Below are positions 17,470 to 26,040 of a DNA stretch of 32,367 nt, one piece after another; within the stretch, counting starts at the first letter, position 1; each line of letters begins with the position of its first letter. A program made the position numbers and the translations under genes. Source of the DNA: Propionicimonas sp. (GTDB taxonomy: Bacteria; Actinomycetota; Actinomycetes; Propionibacteriales; Propionibacteriaceae); the NCBI GenBank assembly GCA_027492575.1, contig JAPUEM010000155.1, positions 7,987-40,353 on the forward strand. The letters are read 5' to 3'. The notes under the pieces are model-generated. The model saw only the letters and a program-made list of their open reading frames with translations. It was not told the DNA's origin and did not search any database.

Positions 17470-17492
17470 CTGTCAGTGCCGGTTCCTATGGT
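17470..17492 (+). promoter_or_regulatory. PafBC-dependent (RecA-NDp) recA promoter
   Basis: CTGTCAGTG (17470-17478), exactly 8 nt, TATGGT (17487-17492). This matches the actinobacterial RecA-NDp pattern tTGTCRGTG-N8-TAnnnT used by PafBC for LexA-independent DNA-damage induction, except the first weakly conserved base. Transcription should begin near 17499, 23 nt before the start codon. Confidence 0.85.
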
Positions 17493-17521
17493 GTGGGGCA
17501 GTGTCGAGGAAAGGACAGATG

Positions 17522-18565
<1,044 letters not shown>

Positions 18566-18567
18566 CC

Positions 18568-19095
18568 GTGTCCGAGACGGCCGAGCCCGTCCAGGATGCC
18601 CCGGGCGATCCGGTGGCGGTCGCCCGGGAGATCGCGTTGCGCCAGCTCACCGTCCGGCAGCGGACGCGGGCCGAGCTGGCGCAGGCGATGACCCGCCGCA
18701 ACGTTCCGGAGGAAGCCGCCCGGCAGGTGCTCGACCGGTTCACCGAGGTCGGTCTGCTGGACGACGCCACCTTCGCCCGAGACTGGGTGGCGGCGGGGGA
18801 TCGCCGGCTGCGCGGCGGCCGGGTGCTGGCCTCCGAGCTGACCCGCAAGGGGGTCACCGACGAGTTGATCGAGCAGGCGCTGGCCGAACGGGCGGACGAC
18901 GCCGATCTTCAGGCGGCTCGTGATCTGGCCCGGCGACGGCTGCCCGGCCTGGCCCGGCTCGACCGGCAGACCCGCTACCGGCGGCTGTGCGGCCTGTTGC
19001 AGCGCCGCGGCTTCGGCTGGGGGGTGATCGCCCAGGTGACCCGCGAGGTGCTCGACGAGGCGGAGGATCAACCCTGGGTGCAGGACGAGACCTGA
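18568..19095 (+). CDS. recX: RecA regulatory protein RecX
   Basis: Modulator that binds RecA filaments and limits their activity; 175 aa from GTG 18568. Three-helix repeats are recognisable: ALRQLTVRQRTRAELAQAM (residues ~24-42), VLDRFTEVGLLDDATFARDWV and the ELTRKGV repeat. It starts 2 nt after the recA stop, so it is cotranscribed; GGAGAGG at 18548-18554 is rather far upstream, suggesting coupling. A CTG at 18562 is the only earlier in-frame alternative and I do not favour it. Confidence 0.92.
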   Translation: MSETAEPVQDAPGDPVAVAREIALRQLTVRQRTRAELAQAMTRRNVPEEAARQVLDRFTEVGLLDDATFARDWVAAGDRRLRGGRVLASELTRKGVTDELIEQALAERADDADLQAARDLARRRLPGLARLDRQTRYRRLCGLLQRRGFGWGVIAQVTREVLDEAEDQPWVQDET

Positions 19096-19100
19096 GTTGC

Positions 19101-19129
19101 TTGCGGAACCGTTACGACAGGCCTAACCT
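19101..19129 (+). promoter_or_regulatory. Promoter upstream of the rny leader
   Basis: TTGCGG (19101-19106), 17 nt, TAACCT (19124-19129). Good housekeeping-type spacing; transcription would begin near 19136, leaving about 165 nt of leader before rny. Confidence 0.6.
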
Positions 19130-19145
19130 GCCAGCAAGGTGCGTC

Positions 19146-19229
19146 ATGACGACACCATTGCTGAGTGATCTGAACCGGGGACTGATAACCCCACTGCAAG
19201 GCGTTTCGGAGCTTCTCCGGGACGCCTAG
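19146..19229 (+). CDS. Possible 27-codon leader ORF before rny
   Basis: ATG 19146 to TAG 19229: MTTPLLSDLNRGLITPLQGV followed by SELLRDA. It is the first ATG after the predicted start of transcription, with AGCAAGG about 5 nt upstream. I do not recognise the peptide. Its last nine codons form the hairpin at 19200-19226, so its translation would melt that structure; it could be a regulatory leader or a small protein. Could be chance, as it is short. Confidence 0.35.
   Translation: MTTPLLSDLNRGLITPLQGVSELLRDA
19200..19226 (+). promoter_or_regulatory. 12-bp hairpin in the rny leader
   Basis: GGCGTTTCGGAG (19200-19211) pairs with CTCCGGGACGCC (19215-19226), with two G-U pairs and the loop CTT. 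A smaller GGGG/CCCC stem (19177-19180 with 19189-19192) precedes it. The G-U pairs hold only in plus-strand RNA. It lies 77 nt before the rny ATG and has no U-tract. Confidence 0.55.
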
Positions 19230-19302
19230 GCGGCGCTGGCCGCGAAACGGCTCAGCTTTGGTGCCTCGTGACGGGCCACGGACCCGGTACGAGGAGGACG
19301 CC

Positions 19303-20907
19303 ATGGATGCCATGCAGGTTCTGGTGATTGCCATCGTCGTGCTCGGGGTGGCGATGCTGGCGCTTGCGATCGGGTTCTTCGTCAACGTCCGGATGCAGCA
19401 GCGCAACGTCCACCAGGCCGCCCGGCGGGCGGTCGAGGAGGTGCGCCGCAGCAGCGCCCTGCAGTTGCCCGACCTGCGTCCGAAGTCGGCCCGCAAGCCG
19501 CGTCCGGCCGAGGAAGCCGAGGAGGCGCAGGCCCCCGAGAACCGCAAGCCGCGCAAACCGCGTGCCGCCCAGGTCCGGCGGCAGGAGCAGCAGGCCGGCC
19601 AGTCGCCGCAGGAGCCCGGCCCGGCCGGCCGGCTCACCGCCGCGGACGAGGCGCTGCTGGCCGGCGAACGCGAGGCGCTGGCCGCCGAGGAGGCCCGGCT
19701 GCGCGGGCTGAGCGCCGAACTCGACCGGCGCAGCACCGAACTTCAGGCTGCCGAGGCCGCGCACACCGAGCGTCTCGCGCAGCTGGCCGGCACCACGCCG
19801 TCCAAGGCCCGCGCCGATCTGAGGGCGCAACTCGAGCACGAGGAGCGGCTGCATGCCGCCCAGCTGGCCCGCGAGATCGAGGCCGAGGCCCGTCGCACCG
19901 CCGAGGATCGGGCTCGCCAGATCATCACCGGGGCGATCCAGCGGCTGGCGGCCGAGCAGACCACCGAGTCGGTGGTGGCCACCGTCCCGTTGCCCAGCGA
20001 CGAGATGAAGGGACGGATCATCGGCCGCGAGGGCCGCAACATCCGCGCCTTCGAGCAGGTCACCGGGGTGAACGTCATGATCGACGACACCCCCGAAAGC
20101 GTGCTGCTCTCCTGCTTCGACCCGGTGCGCCGGGAGACCGCGCGGCTCACCCTGACCGAGCTGGTGGCGGACGGACGCATCCACCCGGCCCGCATCGAGG
20201 AGGTGCACCAGCGCAGCCAGCGGCAGATCGAGGAACTCTGCCAGCGGGCCGCCGAGGATGCCCTGCTGGAGATGGGCATCACCGACCTCGACCCGGGGCT
20301 GGTGCCGTACATCGGCGCGCTGCGCTACCGCACCTCCTACGGCCAGAACGTGCTCGCGCACCTGGTCGAATGCGGTCACATCGCCGCCATGATGGCCGCC
20401 GAACTCGGCCTGGACATCCAGGTCTGCCGCCGGGCGGCGTTCCTGCACGACATCGGCAAGGCGCTCACCCACGAGATGGAGGGCTCGCACGCCGCCATCG
20501 GCGCCGATCTCGCCCGCCGCCACGGCGAGCATCCGGAGATCGTCCACGCGATCGCCGCCCATCACAACGAGATCGAGCCCACCACCGTGGAGGCCGTGCT
20601 GGTGCAGGCCGCCGACGCGATCAGCGGCAGCCGTCCCGGCGCCCGGCGCGAGAGCCTGGAGATCTACGTCAAGCGGCTGCAGCGTTTGGAGGAGATCGCC
20701 CGCGCCCACGCCGGGGTCGACAAGGTCTTCGCCATGCAGGCCGGCCGCGAGGTGCGGGTGATGGTCGCCCCCGATCAGGTCAGCGACGCCGAATCCCAGG
20801 CCATCGCCCGCGAGATCGCCAAAGAGGTCGAAGGCGAACTCACCTACCCCGGCAGCATCAAGGTGACCGTGGTGAGGGAGTCCCGCGCGGTAGCGCTGGC
20901 ACGATGA
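19303..20907 (+). CDS. rny: Ribonuclease Y (KH and HD domains)
   Basis: Membrane-anchored endoribonuclease that starts mRNA decay, 534 aa. An N-terminal membrane segment (residues ~5-28), a basic proline-rich stretch and a long Glu/Arg/Ala coiled coil (~100-215), a KH domain with GRIIGREGRNIRAFE from residue 237, and an HD domain with HDIGKA near residue 382. ATG 19303 has GAGGAGG at 19291-19297. RNase Y is patchy in actinobacteria, and its presence next to recX and miaB is a pattern I associate with Propionibacteriaceae. It may be expressed through the structured leader upstream. Confidence 0.94.
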   Translation: MDAMQVLVIAIVVLGVAMLALAIGFFVNVRMQQRNVHQAARRAVEEVRRSSALQLPDLRPKSARKPRPAEEAEEAQAPENRKPRKPRAAQVRRQEQQAGQSPQEPGPAGRLTAADEALLAGEREALAAEEARLRGLSAELDRRSTELQAAEAAHTERLAQLAGTTPSKARADLRAQLEHEERLHAAQLAREIEAEARRTAEDRARQIITGAIQRLAAEQTTESVVATVPLPSDEMKGRIIGREGRNIRAFEQVTGVNVMIDDTPESVLLSCFDPVRRETARLTLTELVADGRIHPARIEEVHQRSQRQIEELCQRAAEDALLEMGITDLDPGLVPYIGALRYRTSYGQNVLAHLVECGHIAAMMAAELGLDIQVCRRAAFLHDIGKALTHEMEGSHAAIGADLARRHGEHPEIVHAIAAHHNEIEPTTVEAVLVQAADAISGSRPGARRESLEIYVKRLQRLEEIARAHAGVDKVFAMQAGREVRVMVAPDQVSDAESQAIAREIAKEVEGELTYPGSIKVTVVRESRAVALAR

Positions 20908-20934
20908 ACCCACGGTCATCCAACTCCCTTCTTC

Positions 20935-20961
20935 GTCATCCCGGCGAAGGCCGGGATCCCC
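20935..20961. repeat. Dispersed palindrome, family A (single arm)
   Basis: GTCATCCCGGCGAAGGCCGG then GATCCCC: one arm of the repeat at 9085-9143. The arm alone folds as ATCCCGGC-GAA-GGCCGGGAT. It sits 27 nt after the rny stop. Confidence 0.7.
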
Positions 20962-21026
20962 ACCACCCGCTTGAGGACTCGTCTGGCACCGGGTCCGAGA
21001 GGTAGAGTCCCGCTGTCCCGCGAACG

Positions 21027-22499
21027 ATGAAACTCCATGAAAGCTCCGACCGCATGACCCGCACTTACGAAGTCGTCACCTACGGCTGCCAGATGAACGT
21101 CCACGACTCCGAGCGCATCTCCGGAGTGCTGGAGGACGCCGGGTACGCGCGCGCCGCCGAGGGCGATCAGGCCGACGTCGTGGTCTTCAACACCTGCGCG
21201 GTGCGGGAGAACGCCGACAACCGGCTCTACGGCAACCTCGGCCACCTCGCGCCGGTGAAGGCCTCCCACCCGGGCATGCAGATCGCAGTCGGCGGCTGCA
21301 TGGCGCAGAAGGACAAGGACGTCGTCGTCCGCAAGGCGCCCTGGGTGGACGTGGTCTTCGGCACCCACAACCTTGGTTCGCTGCCGGTGCTGTTGGAGCG
21401 GGCCCGGATCGCCGAGGAATCCCAGGTCGAGATCCTCGAGTCGCTGGAGCGGTTCCCGTCCACGCTGCCGACCCGGCGGGATTCCGCCTATTCGGCCTGG
21501 GTTTCGATCAGCGTGGGCTGCAACAACACCTGCACCTTCTGCATCGTCCCGGCGCTGCGCGGCAAGGAGACCGACCGGCGCCCCGGCGACATCCTGGCCG
21601 AGATCCAGATGCTGGTCGCCGAGGGCGTCCAGGAGATCACCCTGCTGGGCCAGAACGTGAACAGCTACGGCGTCGAGTTCGGCGACCGGCAGGCCTTCGG
21701 CAAGCTGCTGCGGGCCTGCGGCGGCATCGATGGGCTGGAGCGGGTGCGCTTCACGTCCCCGCACCCGGCCGCCTTCACCGACGACGTGATCGCGGCGATG
21801 GCGGAGACCCCGAACGTGATGCCCTCGCTGCACATGCCGCTGCAATCCGGCTCGGACACCGTGCTGAAGGCGATGCGCCGCTCCTACCGCAGCGCCAAAT
21901 ACCTCGGCATTCTCGATCGGGTGCGGGAGGCGATGCCGCAGGCGGCGATCACCACCGACATCATCGTCGGCTTCCCGGGCGAGACCGAGGCAGACTTCCA
22001 GGCCACCCTGGACGTGGTGGAGGCCTCCCGGTTCGCCGCCGCCTTCACCTTCCAGTATTCGATCCGTCCCGGAACCCCGGCGGCCACCATGCCCGACCAG
22101 GTGCCGCGCGAGGTCGTCTCCGAGCGCTATGACCGGCTGATCGACCTGGTCGGCCGGGTCGCGCACGCCGAGAACCAGGCCCTGGTCGGACGCCGCATCG
22201 AGGTCATGTTCGCCGACGGCGAGGGGCGCAAGGACGCCGCCACCGCGCGGATGTCGGGCCGCGCCCGCGACAACCGCCTGGTGCACATCCGGGTGCCGGA
22301 AGCCGCCGAGGACCGTCCCCGCCCCGGCGACTTCGCCGAGGTCGAGGTGACCTACGCCGCCCCCCACCACCTGAACGCCGACGCCGGCCTGCTCACCCTG
22401 CGCCGCAGCCGCGGCGGGGATGCCTGGCAGGCCCGCCAGGCCGCCCCTGCGGACGCCCGTCCCATGGTGGGGCTGGGCATGCCGAGCCGCTCCAGGTAG
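21027..22499 (+). CDS. miaB: tRNA-2-methylthio-N6-dimethylallyladenosine synthase
   Basis: Radical-SAM methylthiotransferase, 490 aa, modifying i6A37 of tRNAs; its substrate base is made by MiaA, encoded just downstream. [22 protein letters not shown] and VGGCMAQKD hold the first cluster; [13 protein letters not shown] holds the radical SAM cluster; [10 protein letters not shown] and a C-terminal TRAM domain follow. YGCQMN separates it from RimO. TAGAGT at 21003-21008 is a likely -10. The start is uncertain: ATG 21027 (used) or ATG 21054 ([11 protein letters not shown]), which fits homologues equally; neither has a good ribosome site. Confidence 0.95.
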   Translation: MKLHESSDRMTRTYEVVTYGCQMNVHDSERISGVLEDAGYARAAEGDQADVVVFNTCAVRENADNRLYGNLGHLAPVKASHPGMQIAVGGCMAQKDKDVVVRKAPWVDVVFGTHNLGSLPVLLERARIAEESQVEILESLERFPSTLPTRRDSAYSAWVSISVGCNNTCTFCIVPALRGKETDRRPGDILAEIQMLVAEGVQEITLLGQNVNSYGVEFGDRQAFGKLLRACGGIDGLERVRFTSPHPAAFTDDVIAAMAETPNVMPSLHMPLQSGSDTVLKAMRRSYRSAKYLGILDRVREAMPQAAITTDIIVGFPGETEADFQATLDVVEASRFAAAFTFQYSIRPGTPAATMPDQVPREVVSERYDRLIDLVGRVAHAENQALVGRRIEVMFADGEGRKDAATARMSGRARDNRLVHIRVPEAAEDRPRPGDFAEVEVTYAAPHHLNADAGLLTLRRSRGGDAWQARQAAPADARPMVGLGMPSRSR

Positions 22500-22506
22500 G
22501 CAAAGA

Positions 22507-22537
22507 CCAGGGGGCCGGCATCCCGCCGACCCCCTGG
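22507..22537. terminator. Hairpin terminator after miaB
   Basis: CCAGGGGG (22507-22514) pairs with CCCCCTGG (22530-22537), and CGGC inside pairs with GCCG around ATCCC, with one mismatch. It lies 8 nt after the miaB stop, followed by GGTTCGTTGT, only weakly T-rich. It can serve both miaB and the minus-strand gene that converges on it. Confidence 0.75.
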
Positions 22538-22568
22538 GTTCGTTGTCAGATCGCGACCAGCGCGACTC

Positions 22569-22742
22569 TCACGAGGACAGGTTCTCCACCTGATCCTTCA
22601 AGAAGCCCTGCGCCTGATCGACCTGTGCCTCGAACTTGCCGCCAGTTGCGTTGTCAACAGCGTCACCGACTGCGTCGATGCCCTGCTTGACCTCGTCGGA
22701 ATGGCCGGCAACGGCATCCTTGATCTGTTCAACGATATCCAT
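22569..22742 (-). CDS. MT0933/Rv0909-like antitoxin family protein
   Basis: 57 aa, too short for many gene finders: MDIVEQIKDAVAGHSDEVKQ through NATGGKFEAQVDQAQ to NLSS. The helix pattern DEVKQGIDAVGDAVDNATGGKFEAQVD fits the actinobacterial MT0933-like antitoxin family (HADKVxxxIDKAGDxVDxKTGGKY...DKVQ). GGAGG at 22751-22747 is 4 nt before the ATG, strong support for translation. No toxin partner is adjacent: the gene is flanked by miaB and divergent miaA. The protein is acidic, probably helical and cytoplasmic. Its function as an antitoxin is by family name only; many members stand alone. Confidence 0.75.
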   Translation of the reverse strand: MDIVEQIKDAVAGHSDEVKQGIDAVGDAVDNATGGKFEAQVDQAQGFLKDQVENLSS

Positions 22743-22855
22743 GCGACCTCCTCTCTCTCACCAGCGCCAGAAGGCCGTCTTCAGGCTGTTCAACATTTCT
22801 ACCCCACGAACGCGCCGGAGGGAAGAGGCCGCCCAGAAACGGCACAATAGGTCGA

Positions 22856-23809
22856 GTGCGAGGTGAGCTCCCGGTGCTGGTCGTCAACGGCCCCACTGCC
22901 AGCGGCAAGACGGCCGTGGCGGTCGATCTCGCGCGCCTGCTCGCGGCGGACGGTGTCCCTGCCGAAGTGGTGAACGCCGATTCGATGCTGGTCTACCGCG
23001 GCATGGACATCGGGACGGCCAAGCCGACCCTTGCCGAGCGGGGCGGCGTCCCGCACCACCTGATCGACATCGCCGAGGTGACCGAGACCGCCAGCGTGGC
23101 CGCCTTCCAGGGGCTCGCCCGGGCGGCGATCGCCGACTGCCGGGCCCGCGGCGTGCTGCCGATCGTGGCCGGCGGTTCGGCCCTCTACATGCGGGCGATC
23201 CTGGACGAGTTCGACTTCCCGGGCACCGACCCGGCCGTCCGGGCGCGGCTGGAGGCCGAACTTGACGAGGTCGGCGCGGCCGCCCTGCACGCCCGGCTCG
23301 CGGCGCTGGCGCCCGAGACCGCGGCCGGCATCCTGCCGGGCAACGCGCGACGCGTCGTCCGGGCGCTGGAGGTGATCGAGCTGACCGGCTCCTACCGTCC
23401 GGTGCTGCCGCGGAACAGCTACGCGATCGACGACGTGCTGCAGTTCGGGCTGGAACTCGACCGGGGCGAGATGGACGCCCGGATCGAGACCCGGGTCGAC
23501 CGGATGTGGGAGCAGGGCTTCACCGACGAGGTGCGCGGGCTCATCCCGCGCGGGCTGAAGGACGGGAAGACCGCCTCCCGGGCGCTCGGCTACCGGCAGA
23601 TCCTCGACTTCCTCGACGGCCACTGCAGCGAGGACGAGGCCCGCGAGGCGACCAAGGCCGGCACCCGCCGGTTCGCCCGCAAGCAGCTGGGCTGGTTCCG
23701 GCGCGACCCGCGGATCCGCTGGGTGACCGCCGGGCCGCGGGCCACCGAGTCAATCCTGTCCGAGCTGCGGGGTAGGCTCGGGCAGGCGGTAGGGAGTAGT
23801 GATGCGTGA
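22856..23809 (+). CDS. miaA: tRNA dimethylallyltransferase
   Basis: Adds a dimethylallyl group to A37 of tRNAs reading UNN codons, the substrate of MiaB; 317 aa. P-loop GPTASGKT from residue 12, NADSMLVYRGMDIGTAKP near 41, HHLIDI near 67, IVAGGSALYMRAI near 103 and LGYRQILDFLDG near 245. The GTG start at 22856 lies 7 nt below CACAAT (22843-22848), a possible -10, with no ribosome site, so it may be leaderless. It overlaps dapF by 8 nt. Confidence 0.94.
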   Translation: MRGELPVLVVNGPTASGKTAVAVDLARLLAADGVPAEVVNADSMLVYRGMDIGTAKPTLAERGGVPHHLIDIAEVTETASVAAFQGLARAAIADCRARGVLPIVAGGSALYMRAILDEFDFPGTDPAVRARLEAELDEVGAAALHARLAALAPETAAGILPGNARRVVRALEVIELTGSYRPVLPRNSYAIDDVLQFGLELDRGEMDARIETRVDRMWEQGFTDEVRGLIPRGLKDGKTASRALGYRQILDFLDGHCSEDEAREATKAGTRRFARKQLGWFRRDPRIRWVTAGPRATESILSELRGRLGQAVGSSDA

Positions 23810-24608
23810 GCTTGCGTTCGTGAAGGGCCATGGCGCCCGCAACGACTTCGTGCTGTTCACCGACCCCGATTCCCGGGTCGAGCTGAGCGACGCGGAGGTC
23901 GCCGCGGTCTGCGATCGTCGCGCCGGGATCGGCGCCGACGGGGTGCTGCGCGCCGTCCGCGACCCGGACGGCGAGTGGTTCATGGATTACCGCAACGCCG
24001 ACGGCTCGATCGCCGAGATGTGCGGCAACGGGCTGCGGGTCTTTCTGCGCTACCTGGCCGACCAGGGGCTCGTCCACGCCGAGCAGGTGACGGTGGGCAC
24101 CCGGGCCGGGGAACGCACCGGAACCTTCCTGCCCGACGGACGGATCGCGGTCACCATGGGCGCCGTGCGGACCGACGACGACCGTCCCGAGGTATGCGTC
24201 GGGGCCGGGCGCTGGGCCGGGATCCCCGCGGACGTCGGAAACCCGCACGTGGTGAGCGTGGTGGCGGACGAGGTGGAACTCAACTCCCTCGATCTGTCCT
24301 CCGCGCCCGAGGTGCCCGAGGGACGGTTCCCGCAGGGCGTCAACGCCGAGTTCGTGGCCCGGCTCGCGCCCGGCCACGTCCGGATGCGGGTGCACGAGCG
24401 CGGCTCGGGCGAGACCTGGGCCTGCGGCACCGGCGTGGTGGCGGTGGCGGTGACGGTGGGTGGCGCGACCCCCGGGGGAGGCCCGGTGCGGGTCAGCACC
24501 CCCGGCGGCGACCTGGAAGTGCAGCTGCGACCCGACGGCGAGGCGGTGCTGACCGGGCCCGCGGTGCTGGTGGCGCGCGGCGTCCTTGACCTGGAGGTGA
24601 TCGGCTGA
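23802..24608 (+). CDS. dapF: Diaminopimelate epimerase
   Basis: Converts LL- to meso-diaminopimelate for lysine and peptidoglycan; PLP-independent two-cysteine racemase of 268 aa. Catalytic cysteines: C74 in MCGNGLRVF and C208 in WACGTGVVAV. KGHGARNDFVL at the start and GNPHVV near 146 are family motifs. ATG 23802 is chosen because AGGGAG (23791-23796) is 5 nt upstream; a GTG directly before it is possible. Start lies inside miaA; its stop overlaps hflX by one base. Confidence 0.96.
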   Translation: MRELAFVKGHGARNDFVLFTDPDSRVELSDAEVAAVCDRRAGIGADGVLRAVRDPDGEWFMDYRNADGSIAEMCGNGLRVFLRYLADQGLVHAEQVTVGTRAGERTGTFLPDGRIAVTMGAVRTDDDRPEVCVGAGRWAGIPADVGNPHVVSVVADEVELNSLDLSSAPEVPEGRFPQGVNAEFVARLAPGHVRMRVHERGSGETWACGTGVVAVAVTVGGATPGGGPVRVSTPGGDLEVQLRPDGEAVLTGPAVLVARGVLDLEVIG

Positions 24609-26020
24609 TGACCCAGCCCCTCGATATCGACGACGAACTCGACTTCGACGGCGAGCAACTCGACCTGGCCGAACGCAACTCGCTGCGCCGGGTGGCCGGC
24701 ATGTCCACCCAACTGGCCGACATCACCGAGGTCGAGTACCGCGAGCTGCAGCTGGAGCGGGTCGTCCTGGTGAGCGTGTGGGCGACCGGCAGCCAGGTGG
24801 ACGCCGACAACTCGCTGGCCGAACTCAAGCTGCTGGCCGAGACCGCCGGCTCGGAGGTGCTGGACGGGCTGGTGCAGAAGCGCAGCCACCCCGACCCGGC
24901 GACCTTCATCGGCAGTGGCAAGGTCGAGGAACTGAAGCAGGTGGTGCGGGCCACCGGCGCCGACACCGTGATCTGCGACGGCGAACTCGAACCCGCCCAG
25001 CTGCGCAACCTGGAGGATCGGGTCGGGGTCAAGGTGGTCGACCGCACCGCGCTGATCCTCGACATCTTCGCCCAGCACGCCAAGAGTGCCGAGGGCAAAG
25101 CCCAGGTCGAGCTGGCCCAGCTGCAGTACCTGCGGCAGCGGCTGCGCGGCTGGGGCGGAAACCTCTCCCGCCAGGCCGGCGGACGGGCGGCGGCCGGTGC
25201 CGGCATCGGTGGACGCGGCCCGGGCGAGACCAAGATCGAGATCGACCGGCGCCGGATCAAGACCCGGATCTCCGTGCTGCGCCGGCGCCTGCGCGAACTG
25301 GACGCCGTCCGCGACACCACCCGGTCGCAGCGCCGGCGCAATCAGGTGCCCTCGGTCGCCATCGTCGGCTACACTAACGCCGGCAAGTCCTCGCTGCTCA
25401 ACCGGCTGACCGGTGCCGGCGTCCTGGTCGAGGACGCGCTCTTCGCCACCCTCGACCCGACCACCCGCCGCACCGCCACCCCGGACGGCCGCGAGTACAC
25501 CCTCACCGACACCGTCGGCTTCATCCGCCACCTGCCGCACGACCTGGTCGAGGCCTTCCGCTCCACCCTGGAGGAATCCACCCAGGCCGATCTGCTGCTG
25601 CACGTGGTGGACGGCTCGGACGCCGACCCGTTCGGCCAGATCGCCGCGGTGCGCGAGGTGCTCTCCGGGATCGGAGCGGCGACGATCGCCGAACAGCTGG
25701 TCATCAACAAGATCGACCAGGCGCATCCGGACGCGCTGCTGGCGTTGCGGGGCGCCCACCCGGACGCGGTCTTCGTCTCCGCGCGCACCGGCGAGGGCCT
25801 GGACGAGCTGCGGGCCCGGCTGGAGCAGCGGCTGCCCCGTCCGGAACTGGAGGTCGAGGCGCTGCTGCCCTACGACCGCGGCGACCTGATCAACCGGATC
25901 CACCAAGCCGGCGAGTTCCTCGCCACCGAGCACACCGCCGAGGGCACGCTGGTCCGCGTCCGGGTGAATCCCGACCTGGCCGGGGAACTGGCCCGCTACG
26001 CCACCCAGGAGCCCTCCTGA
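24608..26020 (+). CDS. hflX: GTPase HflX
   Basis: Ribosome-associated GTPase of 470 aa that splits or rescues stalled ribosomes under stress. The N-terminal HflX domain has SHPDPATFIGSGKVEEL near residue 95; a glycine-rich/helical linker has GRGPGETKIEIDRRRI; the GTPase domain has G1 GYTNAGKS near 254, G3 DTVGF, G4 NKID. ATG 24608 overlaps the dapF stop (TGATG). The order miaA-dapF-hflX is the actinobacterial norm. Confidence 0.96.
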   Translation: MTQPLDIDDELDFDGEQLDLAERNSLRRVAGMSTQLADITEVEYRELQLERVVLVSVWATGSQVDADNSLAELKLLAETAGSEVLDGLVQKRSHPDPATFIGSGKVEELKQVVRATGADTVICDGELEPAQLRNLEDRVGVKVVDRTALILDIFAQHAKSAEGKAQVELAQLQYLRQRLRGWGGNLSRQAGGRAAAGAGIGGRGPGETKIEIDRRRIKTRISVLRRRLRELDAVRDTTRSQRRRNQVPSVAIVGYTNAGKSSLLNRLTGAGVLVEDALFATLDPTTRRTATPDGREYTLTDTVGFIRHLPHDLVEAFRSTLEESTQADLLLHVVDGSDADPFGQIAAVREVLSGIGAATIAEQLVINKIDQAHPDALLALRGAHPDAVFVSARTGEGLDELRARLEQRLPRPELEVEALLPYDRGDLINRIHQAGEFLATEHTAEGTLVRVRVNPDLAGELARYATQEPS

Positions 26021-26040
26021 CCGAGCAGCCCGGTCCGGCG

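Noticed and set aside
17209..17521. A protein-coding gene in the gap before recA
   Set aside because: An open frame at 17296-17859 runs into recA in another frame and has no ribosome site or recognisable product; the gap is explained by the hairpin, LexA box and PafBC promoter.
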